64,000 nucleotides of DNA, taken from positions 186,001-250,000 of the forward strand of contig NZ_PVZV01000006.1 in assembly GCF_002995495.1 (NCBI RefSeq), given 5' to 3'. Position 1 is the first letter of the stretch, and the number at the start of each line of letters is the position of its first letter. Positions 40,925 through 50,261 of this stretch are shown in pieces. This stretch comes from Actinocorallia populi (GTDB lineage Bacteria > Actinomycetota > Actinomycetes > Streptosporangiales > Streptosporangiaceae). A program made the position numbers and the translations under genes. Below the pieces are notes generated by a model. The model was given only the letters and a program-made list of their open reading frames with translations, did no database searches and was not told where the DNA came from.

Positions 40925-42217
40925 TCACCCCAGGGCGACCGGCAGGCGGTCGACGCCGGCGATGAAGCTGGAGGTGATCCGCCCGACCTCGCCGTCGAGG
41001 CGCAGCCGGGGGTACCTGGCGAGCAGCTCGTCGAGCATGACGGTGATCTCCAGCTTCGCCAGGCGCGTGCCGAGGCAGAAGTGGGGGCCGGTGCCGAAGG
41101 CCAGGTGCGGGTTGGGGTCGCGGGACAGGTCGAGGCCGTGCGGGCCGGCGAACACCTTCGGGTCGCGGTTGGCGGCGGTGTACCACAGGACGACCTTGTC
41201 CCCGGCCCGGACGGCCTGCCCGCCGAGCTCGGTGTCCCGGGTGGCCGTGCGCCGGAACTGCATCACGGGGGAGACGTGGCGGACCAGTTCGTCGACGCCC
41301 GTCATCGTCAGCCCCCCGTCGCGGGCGAGCCCCTCCCACAGGCCGTGCTCCTGGAGCGCGATGACCGCTCCCGACAACGAGTTGCGGGTGGTCTCGTTGC
41401 CCGCGATGACCAGGAGGATCCAGAACATGCAGAAGTCGTCGTCGGTGAGCCGCTCGCCGTCGATCTCGGCGTTGGCGACGGCGGACATGATGTCGTCGCC
41501 GGGCCGGGCGCGGCGGTCGGCGGCGACCTGCCTGCCGTACTCCAGGGCCGCGGCGAACGTCGCCACCGCCGCGGCGGGGTCGCCCGCGAGCTCGGCGTCC
41601 TCGAAGCCGATCATTGCGTCGGACCACTCCACGATGAGGTGGCGGTCGGCCTCGGGCATGCCGAGCAGGTCGGCGAGCACGCGGGTGGGGAGCTCCTTGG
41701 AGACGGTCGTGACGAGGTCCACGGATCCGGCGCCCGCGAGGCCGTCGGCGATCTCGCGGGCGTGGCGCCGGATGGAGGCGCGCAGCGCGTCGACGGCGCG
41801 CGGCGAGAACGTGGGCGAGATGATCTTCCGTAGCCGCGAGTGCTCCGGCGGGTCCATGAAGAGCATCATCAGGCGCAGCCCGGCGAGGGTGAGCTCGTCG
41901 GCGTTGAAGAGCTGGACTCCGCCCAGGTAGGAGGAGAAGACGTCCGGCCGCCGGGACGCCTCGTGCACCAGCTCGTGGCTCGTCACGGCCCAGAAGCCCG
42001 GGGACGGCGGGGCGGGCAGCCCGCTGGAGGCCTCGCTGGCCCGGAGCGCGACCGGCCGCTCGTCGTTCCAGGCCACCGGCGCGGCGGCGCGCAGGACGTC
42101 GAACGCGGCGTGCGGGGGCCCCGGCAGGTACGTCGTGGGGTCGGAGAGGTCCACGCCGCAGAGGTCCGCGACGCGGGGCGCGCCCTCCGGAGCCGACTGC
42201 GGTTGTCGTACGTCCAT
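40925..42217 (-). CDS. Cytochrome P450, CYP125/CYP142-like group
   Basis: A 430-residue soluble P450. The I-helix reads LLVIAGNETTRNSLSGA, the ExxR motif lies in DELVRHVSPVMQFRRT, and the heme-binding loop is LAFGTGPHFCLGTRLAKLE. The I-helix GNETTRN and the F(G/T)xGPHFCLG loop are typical of actinobacterial P450s acting on steroid side chains, terpenes or alkyl chains. Placement beside a cholesterol-oxidase-like enzyme supports a steroid-like substrate, which is an inference. It is controlled from a divergent region shared with a TetR gene. Redox partners are not adjacent. Confidence 0.88.
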   Translation of the reverse strand: MDVRQPQSAPEGAPRVADLCGVDLSDPTTYLPGPPHAAFDVLRAAAPVAWNDERPVALRASEASSGLPAPPSPGFWAVTSHELVHEASRRPDVFSSYLGGVQLFNADELTLAGLRLMMLFMDPPEHSRLRKIISPTFSPRAVDALRASIRRHAREIADGLAGAGSVDLVTTVSKELPTRVLADLLGMPEADRHLIVEWSDAMIGFEDAELAGDPAAAVATFAAALEYGRQVAADRRARPGDDIMSAVANAEIDGERLTDDDFCMFWILLVIAGNETTRNSLSGAVIALQEHGLWEGLARDGGLTMTGVDELVRHVSPVMQFRRTATRDTELGGQAVRAGDKVVLWYTAANRDPKVFAGPHGLDLSRDPNPHLAFGTGPHFCLGTRLAKLEITVMLDELLARYPRLRLDGEVGRITSSFIAGVDRLPVALG

Positions 42218-42292
42218 GCGACACGTCCGTTCTGTGCGAAGGGGGCTCGACGTGCGTTCCACGGGGCGCGGCCGAGGCGGCGGCACCGGCCT

Positions 42293-42326
42293 TTGACAAT
42301 ACACATTTGCTTCTGTGTCCTGTCAA
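42293..42326. promoter_or_regulatory. 34-bp dyad operator between P450 and TetR genes
   Basis: Symmetric arms TTGACAnnACACA and TGTGTnnTGTCAA flank an 8-bp centre. On the minus strand the TTGACA at 42326-42321 is a good -35 for the P450, with TGTATT or TATTGT downstream as -10. On the plus strand TACCTT (42336-42341) lies 6 nt before the tetR GTG. Confidence 0.75.
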
Positions 42327-42347
42327 GGAAGGCGGTACCTTGGGGGC

Positions 42348-42980
42348 GTGCGCACACACGGATGGGGCGGGTCGCCACCCGCGAGCGACGACGAGGCGGT
42401 CCTCAGGATCAAGGACGCGACCCACCGGTGCGTCGCGGAGCACGGCGGCGCCACCACCATCGCCCATGTCGCGGCGGCCCTCGGGATCAGCCGCCAGACC
42501 GTCTACCGGTACTTCCCGAGCACCGAGGCGCTGCTGATCGCCGCGGCGCTGGACGGGGTGCGGCCCTTCCTGTCACGCCTGTCGCGACGGCTCCGGCATG
42601 TCGCCGATCCGGGTGAGGCGCTGGTCGAGGCGGTGACCTACACGCTCGGCCAGATCCAGAAGGAGCCGTACCTGAAGCTCCTCCTGGACGCCGGAGGGGG
42701 CGATTCGCTGCTGCGGAGCGTCACCTCGGACACCGCGAGGGTCATCGGCCGGACCCTCCTCGACCGGACCGCGGTGGACTGGGAGGCCTCCGGGATCGGC
42801 CCCGAGCAGCGGAACGAGCTGATCGAATGGACTCTGCGCGTCGTGCAGTCCCTCCTCCTGGACCCGGGCGACCCCGCGCGGAGCCCCGCCGAGCTGCGAG
42901 GCTTCCTGCACCGCTGGCTCGCGCCCTCCGTCGAAGCCGCCGCGACCCGCTCGAAGGCGGACAGCCCTCGGGCGTCGTGA
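42348..42980 (+). CDS. TetR-family regulator divergent from the P450
   Basis: A 210-residue protein. The HTH is TTIAHVAAALGISRQTVYRYFPSTEALLIAA, followed by a ligand domain (EALVEAVTYTLGQIQKEPYLKLLLDAG). The GTG at 42348 is 6 nt after a TACCTT -10 box, consistent with a leaderless transcript; an alternative upstream GTG at 42315 would lie inside the operator dyad. It probably represses both itself and the P450 through the 34-bp dyad. Confidence 0.86.
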   Translation: MRTHGWGGSPPASDDEAVLRIKDATHRCVAEHGGATTIAHVAAALGISRQTVYRYFPSTEALLIAAALDGVRPFLSRLSRRLRHVADPGEALVEAVTYTLGQIQKEPYLKLLLDAGGGDSLLRSVTSDTARVIGRTLLDRTAVDWEASGIGPEQRNELIEWTLRVVQSLLLDPGDPARSPAELRGFLHRWLAPSVEAAATRSKADSPRAS

Positions 42981-42987
42981 TCCCGGC

Positions 42988-43007
42988 CGCGCCCTCGAAG
43001 GGGCGCG
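42988..43007. terminator. Bidirectional terminator between tetR and galT
   Basis: Perfect 7-bp stem CGCGCCC/GGGCGCG with loop TCGAAG, placed between two convergent stop codons (42980 and 43011). Confidence 0.65.
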
Positions 43008-43010
43008 ACT

Positions 43011-44102
43011 TCACCGGCCGGGTCGCGCGCTGAGAGGGCGGGCCGCCTCACGCAGGCGCTGGGCTGCGGCTTCGGGGGCGACGTCGTTGATGAAGGCGCC
43101 CGCCCCGGATTCGCTGGAGGCCAGGAACTTGAGCTTGTCGGCGGCCCGCCGGATCGTGAAGACCTGCCCGTAGAAATGGTCGAGCACGTCGCGGTGCCGG
43201 ACGGGCGCCTGGTGCCAGCAGGCCATGTAGGGGGTCGGGTCGTCGAAGAGGCGGTCGAACCGGCGGAGCACGTCCCCGTACAGGACCATCAGCTCGTCGC
43301 GCTCATCGTCGGCCAGGGCCGCCAGGTCGCCCGCGCACCGGCGCGGCGCGATGTGCACCTCGTACGGCCAGCGGGCGGCCTCGGGCACGTAGGCGGTGAA
43401 CCGGTCCGTCCCGGCGACGACGCGCGGTCCGGCGGCCTCGCGTTCGACGACCGAGCACAGCAGGCAGCCCCCGGTACGCGCGCGGTGCTCGCGGGCGCTG
43501 TCCAGCACGGCGGCCTGCGTCGGGGGGAGGTAGGGGTAGGCGTAGATCTGCCCGTGCGGGTGGGCCAGGGTCGCGCCGACGTCGGCTCCGCGGTTCTCGA
43601 ACACGAAGACGCTCTCCACCTCGGGCAGCAGCGACAACCGCGCGGTGCGGTCGGCCCAGGCCCGGCCGATCGTCGCCAGCCGCCCGGCGGGGAGCTCCGC
43701 CACCGGCCGCTCGTGGTCGCTGGAGAAGCACACCACCTCGGTCCGGCCGCCGACCGCGCCGCCCAGGGAGGAGAACCGGTTGCCGAACACGGCCACGTGG
43801 TAGTCGTCCGCCGGGATCTCGGTCGGACGCCCCGGCCGCGACGGGCACAGCGGGCAGTCGCCGGCCGCGGAGCCGGTCGTCCTGACCTGGCGGTGCGCCG
43901 CGACCAGGACCGGCTGCCGCGTCAGCGGATCGAACCGCAGCTGCGCCCCGGAGACCGACGGGGCGAGCCCGCGGGTGTCGGGCGCCGACCGGTCGTGTCC
44001 CGGCCCGTCGTCGTAGTAGGTGATCGAACGGCCGTCGGAGAGCAGCCCCTCGACCGGGTGCAGCGGCTCCTGCACCAGCAGGGCATGATCATTCTTTGAC
44101 AC
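43011..44102 (-). CDS. galT: Galactose-1-phosphate uridylyltransferase
   Basis: A 363-residue HIT-superfamily enzyme of the Leloir pathway, swapping UMP between UDP-glucose and galactose-1-phosphate. Visible are the zinc-type CPLC, NRFSSLGGAVGGRTEVVCFS, the active-site ATLAHPHGQIYAYPY (HPHGQ; nucleophilic His) and the C-terminal WHQAPVR. The GTG start at 44102 follows a TAGGTT -10 box by 6 nt, suggesting a leaderless mRNA. galE and galK, its usual partners, are not next to it, so it is a solitary galT here. Confidence 0.92.
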   Translation of the reverse strand: MSKNDHALLVQEPLHPVEGLLSDGRSITYYDDGPGHDRSAPDTRGLAPSVSGAQLRFDPLTRQPVLVAAHRQVRTTGSAAGDCPLCPSRPGRPTEIPADDYHVAVFGNRFSSLGGAVGGRTEVVCFSSDHERPVAELPAGRLATIGRAWADRTARLSLLPEVESVFVFENRGADVGATLAHPHGQIYAYPYLPPTQAAVLDSAREHRARTGGCLLCSVVEREAAGPRVVAGTDRFTAYVPEAARWPYEVHIAPRRCAGDLAALADDERDELMVLYGDVLRRFDRLFDDPTPYMACWHQAPVRHRDVLDHFYGQVFTIRRAADKLKFLASSESGAGAFINDVAPEAAAQRLREAARPLSARPGR

Positions 44103-44137
44103 GTTTCGAACCTATCTCAACGTTTTCGAACGTTCTC
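44103..44137 (-). promoter_or_regulatory. galT promoter region with TTCGAA and AACGTT repeats
   Basis: TAGGTT (minus strand, 44114-44109) is a likely -10 for a leaderless galT. Upstream are two TTCGAA hexamers and two AACGTT hexamers in about 30 bp (AACGTTTTCGAACGTT), which could be binding sites for a DeoR- or LacI-type sugar regulator. No such regulator gene is in view. Confidence 0.4.
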
Positions 44138-44186
44138 CCGATAGCCTCTCCGGGCTCGGGTTGAACTAGACGCAAGGGGACATCTG

Positions 44187-45104
44187 GTGCTGAAGAAGCT
44201 GACCGCGACAACCCTCGCCGCGACGATGGTCACCGTGGCCCCGGTCGGGGCGGCGGAGGCCAGAGCCCGGCCCAAGGCGCCCAAGGGCGTGTCGGCCGCC
44301 TCCGCGATCCTCTACGACGCCACCGCGAAGAAGGTCCTCTGGAAGCGGAACGCCGGCAAGCGCATGCCGGTGGGCAGCATGAACAAGGTGGCGCTGGCCA
44401 TGGTGGTCCTGGACGGGGGCGGGCTGGGCAGGAAGATCAAGATCCGGCAGAAGTACAAGGACTGGGTCGACGACTGGGGCGCCAGCAACAGCCGCCTCGT
44501 CCCCGGCGACGTGCTCACGGCCCGTCAGCTGCTGGAGGCGATGCTCATCGAGTCGGGCAGTGACGCCGCCTACGCCCTCGCCGAGGCCTACGGCGGCACC
44601 GGCGGGCACCTCGGAGCCCAATTGAAGATGAACACCCTGGCCAAGCGGCTCGGCATGAAGAACACCCGCTACACCTCGTTCGACGGCCAGCCCGCCAAGG
44701 GCGACGGCACCACCGCCGCCGACCAGCTCAAGCTCGCCCGCCACGCGATGAAGAACAAGACCTTCGCCTCGATCGTCAAGACCGTGAAGAAGGACATCGT
44801 CTCGGAGACCGGCCGCAGGTACCCGTTGCGCACCCACAACCTGCTCCTGCGCGGCAGCGGGATCGACGAGGACAACACCGGCTACCCCGGCCTGCGGGGG
44901 ATCAAGACCGGCACCACCGGCACCGCGGGCGCCTGCTTCATGTTCAGCGCCCGCCGCAAGAAGCACACGGTCTACGGCATCGTCCTCAAGAGCTCCTCCG
45001 GCGAGGCGCGCTTCCAGGACACCGTCAAGATGCTCGACTGGGCCTACGGCACCAGGACGGCCGTCACCCTCACTCCGGCACCGCCGCGCCTCAGGGGCGA
45101 ATGA
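44187..45104 (+). CDS. Secreted D-alanyl-D-alanine carboxypeptidase-like protein (PBP S11 family)
   Basis: A 305-residue serine peptidase. A signal peptide (KKLTATTLAATMVTVAPVGA) is cleaved near residue 25. Motifs are SxxK as SMNK (64-67), SxN as SGS (ESGSDAAYAL) and KTG in GIKTGTTGTAG. It would trim pentapeptide stems of peptidoglycan or related D,D-peptides. Unlike DacA-type enzymes it has no C-terminal amphipathic anchor and is short, so it is likely a free exported enzyme. The GTG start has AAGGGGA 6-7 nt upstream. A strong terminator follows. Confidence 0.88.
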   Translation: MLKKLTATTLAATMVTVAPVGAAEARARPKAPKGVSAASAILYDATAKKVLWKRNAGKRMPVGSMNKVALAMVVLDGGGLGRKIKIRQKYKDWVDDWGASNSRLVPGDVLTARQLLEAMLIESGSDAAYALAEAYGGTGGHLGAQLKMNTLAKRLGMKNTRYTSFDGQPAKGDGTTAADQLKLARHAMKNKTFASIVKTVKKDIVSETGRRYPLRTHNLLLRGSGIDEDNTGYPGLRGIKTGTTGTAGACFMFSARRKKHTVYGIVLKSSSGEARFQDTVKMLDWAYGTRTAVTLTPAPPRLRGE

Positions 45105-45117
45105 CACGACCGCGAAC

Positions 45118-45160
45118 GACGGCGAAAGCCCCCGATCGGAGATCGGGGGCTTTCGCCGTC
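45118..45160 (+). terminator. Strong intrinsic terminator
   Basis: A perfect 20-bp stem with a GGA loop begins 13 bp after the stop codon. The right arm GATCGGGGGCTTTCGCCGTC complements the left arm. It isolates the kdp operon from the upstream gene. Confidence 0.88.
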
Positions 45161-45206
45161 TCCGGGCAGGGCTCTGGAGTGCGGTTTCCGGGGGGAGCGG
45201 GGGGCC

Positions 45207-45246
45207 GGCGTATGAGTCGCGTAAAGAACGCGGGCCTTGGCGTATG
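45207..45246 (+). promoter_or_regulatory. Direct repeats in the kdp upstream region
   Basis: GGCGTATG occurs at 45207-45214 and again at 45239-45246, 32 bp apart (about three turns), in the 200 bp before the kdp genes. This spacing would suit two response-regulator sites, such as KdpE. I could not place the promoter. A small CCG-AAAAT-CGG hairpin followed by a T-rich run (near 45271-45294) lies between the repeats and the first gene. I saw no c-di-AMP riboswitch core. Confidence 0.35.
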
Positions 45247-45363
45247 GAAGGCGTTAGCGCACGCCGGAAATCCGAAAATCGGGTGTTTTCTTCTCTACGG
45301 CGCCGTCAACGGGGCGGTGCCGGCACTCATCGGATCTCTGCGAACCGGAGAAGAACAACAGCC

Positions 45364-45447
45364 ATGGCAGACCTCGTGCTCATAGCGCTGACCATCGCGG
45401 TCTTCGCGGTGCTCGGCCTCGTCGTGAAGGCGGTGGGACGCCTGTGA
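45364..45447 (+). CDS. 27-residue single-span membrane peptide at the head of the kdp operon
   Basis: A short frame from ATG 45364, starting [19 protein letters not shown] and ending in Lys-Ala-Val-Gly-Arg-Leu. It is one hydrophobic helix with a positively charged C-terminal end. The stop overlaps the GTG of kdpF (GTGA), so it belongs to the operon. It resembles KdpF in size and topology but is a separate peptide. A structural or stabilizing role in the Kdp complex is plausible. GGAG lies 13 nt upstream, further than ideal. Confidence 0.65.
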   Translation: MADLVLIALTIAVFAVLGLVVKAVGRL

Positions 45448-45533
45448 GTCCCGACAACATCATCGGCTTGGTCCTCGCGGTCGGATTGATCGTGTTCCTC
45501 ATAGTGGCTCTGATACGTCCGGAGAAGTTCTAA
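45444..45533 (+). CDS. kdpF: KdpF, small subunit of the K+-transporting ATPase
   Basis: A 29-residue single-span peptide (begins [20 protein letters not shown], ends LIRPEKF). The ending ALIRPEKF is the hallmark of KdpF, which packs against KdpA and stabilizes the KdpFABC complex. Translation starts at GTG 45444, overlapping the upstream peptide, and the stop abuts the kdpA ATG (TAAATG). Confidence 0.9.
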   Translation: MSPDNIIGLVLAVGLIVFLIVALIRPEKF

Positions 45534-47195
45534 ATGGGCTCCACCACCGCGGGGGTCGTCTTCATCGTCTCCCTGCTCGTCGCGCTCGCCCTCGTGCACG
45601 TCCCCCTGGGCGACCACATGTACCGGGTGCTGAACTCCACCAAGCACAACAAGGTGGAACGCGGCATCTACCGGGCCATCGGCGTGGACCCGGACTCGGA
45701 GCAGAAGTGGAGCACCTACGCCAAGAGCGTCCTGGCGTTCTCGCTGATCTCCTTCCTGCTCCTCTACGGGCTCCAGAGGCTGCAGGACAAGCTGTTGCTG
45801 AACCTGGGCCTCGACCCCGTGCCCGACCACGTGGCGTGGAACACCGCGGCCAGCTTCGTGGCGAACACCAACTGGCAGGCCTACTCGGGCGAGAACACGA
45901 TGGGCCACCTGGTCCAGATGGGCGGCCTGGCCGTCCAGAACTTCGTGTCCGCCGCCGTCGGCATCGCCGTCGCCATCGCGTTCGTCCGCGGGTTCGTGCG
46001 CAAGAGGACACAGGAACTCGGCAACTTCTGGGTGGACCTCACCCGCGCGACGTTCAAGATCCTGCTGCCGATCGCGGCGGTCGGCGCGATCGTCCTGATG
46101 GCGGGCGGCGTCGTGCAGAACTTCGCCGACCCGCAGGCGGTCACCACGGTGACCGGCGGCTCGCAGACCGTCACCGGCGGGCCGGTCGCCTCCCAGGAGG
46201 CCATCAAGCTGCTGGGCACCAACGGCGGCGGCTTCTACAACGCCAACTCCGCGCACCCGTTCGAGAACGCCACGGGCTGGACCAACTGGATCGAGATCTT
46301 CCTGATCCTGGTGATCGCCTCCTCGCTGCCCCGCACGTTCGGCCGCATGGTCGGCCAGAAGAAGCAGGGCTACGCGATCGTCGCGGTCATGGGCGTGCTG
46401 GCACTGCTGTCGATCACCGCCACCACCGCCGCGCAGGTCGCCCACCACGGCACCGTGGCCGAGGCCGTCGGCGCCTCGATGGAGGGCGTCGAGCAGCGCT
46501 TCGGCGTCGAGAACTCCGCGATGTTCGCCTCCGCCACCACCCTCACCAGCACCGGGGCGGTGAACTCCTTCCACGACTCCTACACCAGTCTGGGCGGCGC
46601 CGTGCTGATGCTGAACATGATGGTCGGCGAGGTGGCGCCCGGCGGCGTCGGCTCCGGCCTGTACGGCATGCTGATCCTCGCGGTGATCACGGTGTTCGTC
46701 GCCGGCCTCATGGTCGGGCGCACCCCCGAGTACCTCGGCAAGAAGATCGGCGCCCGCGAGATCAAGTTCGCCTCGATGTACTTCCTGGTCACCCCGGCGC
46801 TGGTGCTGATCGGCACCGCGACCGCGATGGCCTTCGAGGGGCCGCGGGAGGGCATGAACAACCCGGGGGCCCATGGTTTCTCCGAGGTGCTCTACGCGTT
46901 CACCTCCGCGTCGAACAACAACGGGTCGGCGTTCGCGGGACTGACGGTCAACACCTGGTTCTACGACATCGCGCTCGGCCTGTGCATGCTGCTGGGACGG
47001 TTCCTGCCGATCATCCTGGCCCTCGGCCTGGCCGGGTCGCTGGCCCGCCAGACCCCCGTCCCCGTGTCCGCGGGCACGCTCCCGACGCACCGGCCGCAGT
47101 TCGTCGGCATGGTCGCCGGCGTCACCCTCATCCTCGTCGCCCTGACTTTCTTCCCGGCGCTGGCCCTCGGCCCGCTGGCAGAAGGGATCCACTGA
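45534..47195 (+). CDS. kdpA: KdpA, K+-channel-like subunit of Kdp ATPase
   Basis: A 553-residue polytopic membrane protein of the SKT superfamily. The selectivity-filter region appears in [17 protein letters not shown]; other family features are [41 protein letters not shown] and [13 protein letters not shown]. It provides the K+ pathway of the high-affinity P-type uptake system used at low external K+. The length is normal. The stop overlaps the kdpB ATG by one base. Confidence 0.96.
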   Translation: MGSTTAGVVFIVSLLVALALVHVPLGDHMYRVLNSTKHNKVERGIYRAIGVDPDSEQKWSTYAKSVLAFSLISFLLLYGLQRLQDKLLLNLGLDPVPDHVAWNTAASFVANTNWQAYSGENTMGHLVQMGGLAVQNFVSAAVGIAVAIAFVRGFVRKRTQELGNFWVDLTRATFKILLPIAAVGAIVLMAGGVVQNFADPQAVTTVTGGSQTVTGGPVASQEAIKLLGTNGGGFYNANSAHPFENATGWTNWIEIFLILVIASSLPRTFGRMVGQKKQGYAIVAVMGVLALLSITATTAAQVAHHGTVAEAVGASMEGVEQRFGVENSAMFASATTLTSTGAVNSFHDSYTSLGGAVLMLNMMVGEVAPGGVGSGLYGMLILAVITVFVAGLMVGRTPEYLGKKIGAREIKFASMYFLVTPALVLIGTATAMAFEGPREGMNNPGAHGFSEVLYAFTSASNNNGSAFAGLTVNTWFYDIALGLCMLLGRFLPIILALGLAGSLARQTPVPVSAGTLPTHRPQFVGMVAGVTLILVALTFFPALALGPLAEGIH

Positions 47196-49330
47196 TGTCC
47201 ACCCCCGTGCAGGCACCCCGGCAGGCGCCCGAGCAGGCGTCCGAGCAGGCGTCGGCCAGGGTCTCCAGCGGTCTGCTCGACCCCAGGTTGCTGCTGGCCT
47301 CGCTGCCGCTCGCGGTGCGCAAGCTCGACCCGCGCGTCATGTGGCGCAACCCCGTCATGTTCATCGTGGAGATCGGCGCGGTCTGGGCGACCTTCCTGGC
47401 CGTCCGCGAGCACACCGTCTTCGGGATCGCGATCGCGGTCTGGCTCTGGCTGACGGTGGTCTTCGCCAACCTGGCCGAGGCCGTGGCCGAGGGCCGCGGC
47501 AAGGCGCAGGCCGACACCCTGCGCAGGGCCAAGAAGGACACCACCGCGCGCAGGCTGGTGAACGGCGGGGAGGAGGAGGTCCCGGCGGCCGATCTGCGCC
47601 AGGGCGACGTCGTGGTGGTCGAGGCCGGGCAGATCATCCCCGGTGACGGCGACGTCGTCGAGGGCATCGCCTCGGTGGACGAGTCGGCGATCACCGGCGA
47701 GTCCGCCCCGGTCATCCGGGAGTCCGGCGGCGACCGGTCGGCGGTGACCGGCGGCACGAAGGTGCTCTCCGACCGGATCGTCGTGAAGATCACCCAGAAG
47801 CCGGGCGAGTCGTTCGTCGACAAGATGATCGCCCTGGTCGAGGGCGCCTCCCGGCAGAAGACGCCGAACGAGATCGCCCTCAACATCCTGCTGGCCGCGC
47901 TGACGATCATCTTCATGATCGCGACCGTCACCATGCAGCCGTTCGCCGTCTGGGGCAGGCTGAGCAACCCCGGCGTCCCGGACACCGCGGCGCTGGACGG
48001 GAACGGGGTGACCGGCCTCGTCATGGTCTCCCTGCTGGTCTGCCTCATCCCCACCACGATCGGCGCGCTGCTGTCGGCGATCGGCATCGCCGGCATGGAC
48101 CGGCTCGTGCAGCGCAACGTCCTGGCGATGTCCGGCCGCGCCGTCGAGGCCGCGGGCGACGTCAACACCCTGCTGCTGGACAAGACCGGCACCATCACCC
48201 TGGGCAACCGGCAGGCGTCGGAGTTCACCCCCGTCGGCGGCGTCTCCCCGCAGGAGCTGGCCGACGCCGCGCAACTGTCGTCGCTGGCCGACGAGACACC
48301 CGAAGGACGCTCCATCGTGGTGTACGCCAAGCAGGCGTACGGGCTGCGCGAACGCCACCCGGGCGAGCTCGCGCACGCCGAGTGGATCCCCTTCGCCGCG
48401 CAGACCCGCATGTCGGGCGTCGACGTGGACGGCCGCAGCCTCCGCAAGGGTGCCGCGTCCGCGGTGGCCGACTGGATCCGCGCAGGCGGCGGCATCGTCT
48501 CCCCGGAGCTCGGCGACGTGGTGGACGGCGTCTCCGCCGCGGGCGGCACGCCGCTGGTCGTCGGCGAGATCACCGACGGCGGGGCGCGCGTCCTGGGCGT
48601 CATCCACCTCAAGGACGTCGTCAAGTCCGGCATGCGCGAGCGGTTCGACCACATGCGCGCCATGGGCATCAAGACGATCATGGTGACGGGCGACAACCCG
48701 CTCACCGCCAAGGCCATCGCCGAGGAGGCGGGGGTCGACGACTTCCTGGCCGAGGCCAAGCCCGAGGACAAGCTCGCCTTCATCAAGGCCGAGCAGGACG
48801 GCGGGTGCCTGGTGGCGATGACGGGCGACGGCACCAACGACGCCCCCGCCCTGGCCCAGGCCGACGTCGGCGTGGCGATGAACACCGGCACCTCCGCCGC
48901 CAAGGAGGCCGGGAACATGGTCGACCTCGACAGCGACCCGACGAAGCTCATCGAGATCGTCGAGATCGGCAAGCAGCTCCTCATCACCCGCGGCGCGCTG
49001 ACCACGTTCTCCATCGCCAACGACATCGCCAAGTACTTCGCGATCATCCCGGCGCTGTTCGTCGGCCTCTACCCCGGCCTGGACGCCCTCAACATCATGC
49101 GGCTGGACAGCCCGCAGTCGGCGATCCTGTCCGCGGTCATCTTCAACGCGCTGATCATCATCGCGCTGATCCCGCTCGCCCTGCGCGGCGTGCGGTACCG
49201 GCCGAGCTCGGCCTCCCGGCTGCTCAGCCGCAACCTGGCCGTCTACGGGCTCGGCGGAGTGCTCGCCCCCTTCGTCGGCATCAAGATCATCGACCTTCTG
49301 ATCCAGTTCGTCCCCGGGATCGCCTCATGA
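47195..49330 (+). CDS. kdpB: KdpB, P-type ATPase subunit of Kdp
   Basis: A 711-residue P-type ATPase. The phosphorylated Asp is in [13 protein letters not shown] near residue 328, the actuator motif is ITGESAPV, and the hinge motif is [18 protein letters not shown]. The N-terminus has a Gln/Ala-rich extension ([17 protein letters not shown]) before the conserved [13 protein letters not shown]. It hydrolyses ATP to power K+ uptake through KdpA. It starts at ATG 47195 in a TGATG overlap with kdpA and overlaps kdpC by 4 bp. Confidence 0.96.
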   Translation: MSTPVQAPRQAPEQASEQASARVSSGLLDPRLLLASLPLAVRKLDPRVMWRNPVMFIVEIGAVWATFLAVREHTVFGIAIAVWLWLTVVFANLAEAVAEGRGKAQADTLRRAKKDTTARRLVNGGEEEVPAADLRQGDVVVVEAGQIIPGDGDVVEGIASVDESAITGESAPVIRESGGDRSAVTGGTKVLSDRIVVKITQKPGESFVDKMIALVEGASRQKTPNEIALNILLAALTIIFMIATVTMQPFAVWGRLSNPGVPDTAALDGNGVTGLVMVSLLVCLIPTTIGALLSAIGIAGMDRLVQRNVLAMSGRAVEAAGDVNTLLLDKTGTITLGNRQASEFTPVGGVSPQELADAAQLSSLADETPEGRSIVVYAKQAYGLRERHPGELAHAEWIPFAAQTRMSGVDVDGRSLRKGAASAVADWIRAGGGIVSPELGDVVDGVSAAGGTPLVVGEITDGGARVLGVIHLKDVVKSGMRERFDHMRAMGIKTIMVTGDNPLTAKAIAEEAGVDDFLAEAKPEDKLAFIKAEQDGGCLVAMTGDGTNDAPALAQADVGVAMNTGTSAAKEAGNMVDLDSDPTKLIEIVEIGKQLLITRGALTTFSIANDIAKYFAIIPALFVGLYPGLDALNIMRLDSPQSAILSAVIFNALIIIALIPLALRGVRYRPSSASRLLSRNLAVYGLGGVLAPFVGIKIIDLLIQFVPGIAS

Positions 49331-50241
49331 ACACTCTGCCCGGCTGGCTGCGCCAGCACCTGGCGGCGCTGCGCGCGCTGCTGGTCCTCACCCTCGTCTG
49401 CGGGGCGGCCTACCCGCTGGTCATCACCGCCGTCGGCCGGCTCCCCGGCCTGAACGGCAAGGCCGAAGGCTCCTATGTCGAGGTCGACGGGAAGCGGGTC
49501 GGCAGCGAGCTGATCGGCCAGCCGTTCCTCGACGGGAACGGCGACCCCCTGAAGCAGTACTTCCAGGTCCGCGAGTCCCACGCCGGCGACGGCTGGGACC
49601 CGATGGCCACCGCCGCGAGCAACCGCGGCATGGAGGACATCGTCGACATCCTGCCCGACCCCGCGCTGGTGGCGGCGGGCCAGGAGGACGAGAACGCGCG
49701 CGAGTCGCTGCTCACCACGGTCTGCGCCCGCAGCCTGAAGTACGGCGAGCTCGACGGGGTGGACGGCTCCCGTCCCTACTGCACGGACGACGGCGTCGGC
49801 GCGGTCCTGTCGGTGATCGGCCCCCGCGACGCCACGGGCACCGTCTCCCGCCCCGTCAAGGTCGTCAGCGTCAACGAGGCCTGCCCCGCCGCCCCGTTCA
49901 TCGCCGAGTACAGGGGCGTCAAGGTCGAGTGCGCCGCCTACGGCGAGGACTACGGCGAGGGGCAGATGGTGCCGGTCAGGGGCGACGCCCCCGAGCGGCC
50001 GGCCGTCCCCGCCGACGCGGTCACCGCCAGCGGCTCGGGCATCGACCCGCACATCTCCCCGCAGTGGGCGCGGCTGCAGGCCGGGCGGGTCGCCGCCGCC
50101 CGCGGCGTCCCGGTCGACCGGGTCGAGCGGCTGATCGGGGAGCACACCACCGGCCGCGCCCTCGGCTTCATGGGCGCGCCTGCGGTCAACGTCCTCACCC
50201 TCAACATCGCGCTCGACGAGACGGCGCCCTTCCAGGGCTGA
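49327..50241 (+). CDS. kdpC: KdpC, with an enlarged extracytoplasmic region
   Basis: A 304-residue KdpC; family members are usually about 190-220 residues. The N-terminal anchor ([21 protein letters not shown]) and the conserved segments [19 protein letters not shown] and [22 protein letters not shown], and the C-terminal [14 protein letters not shown] are present. Between them, at about residues 125-220, is an extra stretch of about 90 residues with four cysteines (TTVCARS, RPYCTD, NEACPA, VECAAY). As KdpC is anchored by one helix with its bulk outside the membrane, the cysteines could form disulfides. ATGA overlaps the kdpB stop. Confidence 0.93.
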   Translation: MNTLPGWLRQHLAALRALLVLTLVCGAAYPLVITAVGRLPGLNGKAEGSYVEVDGKRVGSELIGQPFLDGNGDPLKQYFQVRESHAGDGWDPMATAASNRGMEDIVDILPDPALVAAGQEDENARESLLTTVCARSLKYGELDGVDGSRPYCTDDGVGAVLSVIGPRDATGTVSRPVKVVSVNEACPAAPFIAEYRGVKVECAAYGEDYGEGQMVPVRGDAPERPAVPADAVTASGSGIDPHISPQWARLQAGRVAAARGVPVDRVERLIGEHTTGRALGFMGAPAVNVLTLNIALDETAPFQG

Positions 50242-50261
50242 GAGAGAAGAGGGGAACATCC

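Noticed and set aside
45161-45363. A possible c-di-AMP or K+ riboswitch before the kdp operon
   Set aside because: I could not find the conserved ydaO-type core or another known riboswitch signature; only short direct repeats and a small hairpin are visible.
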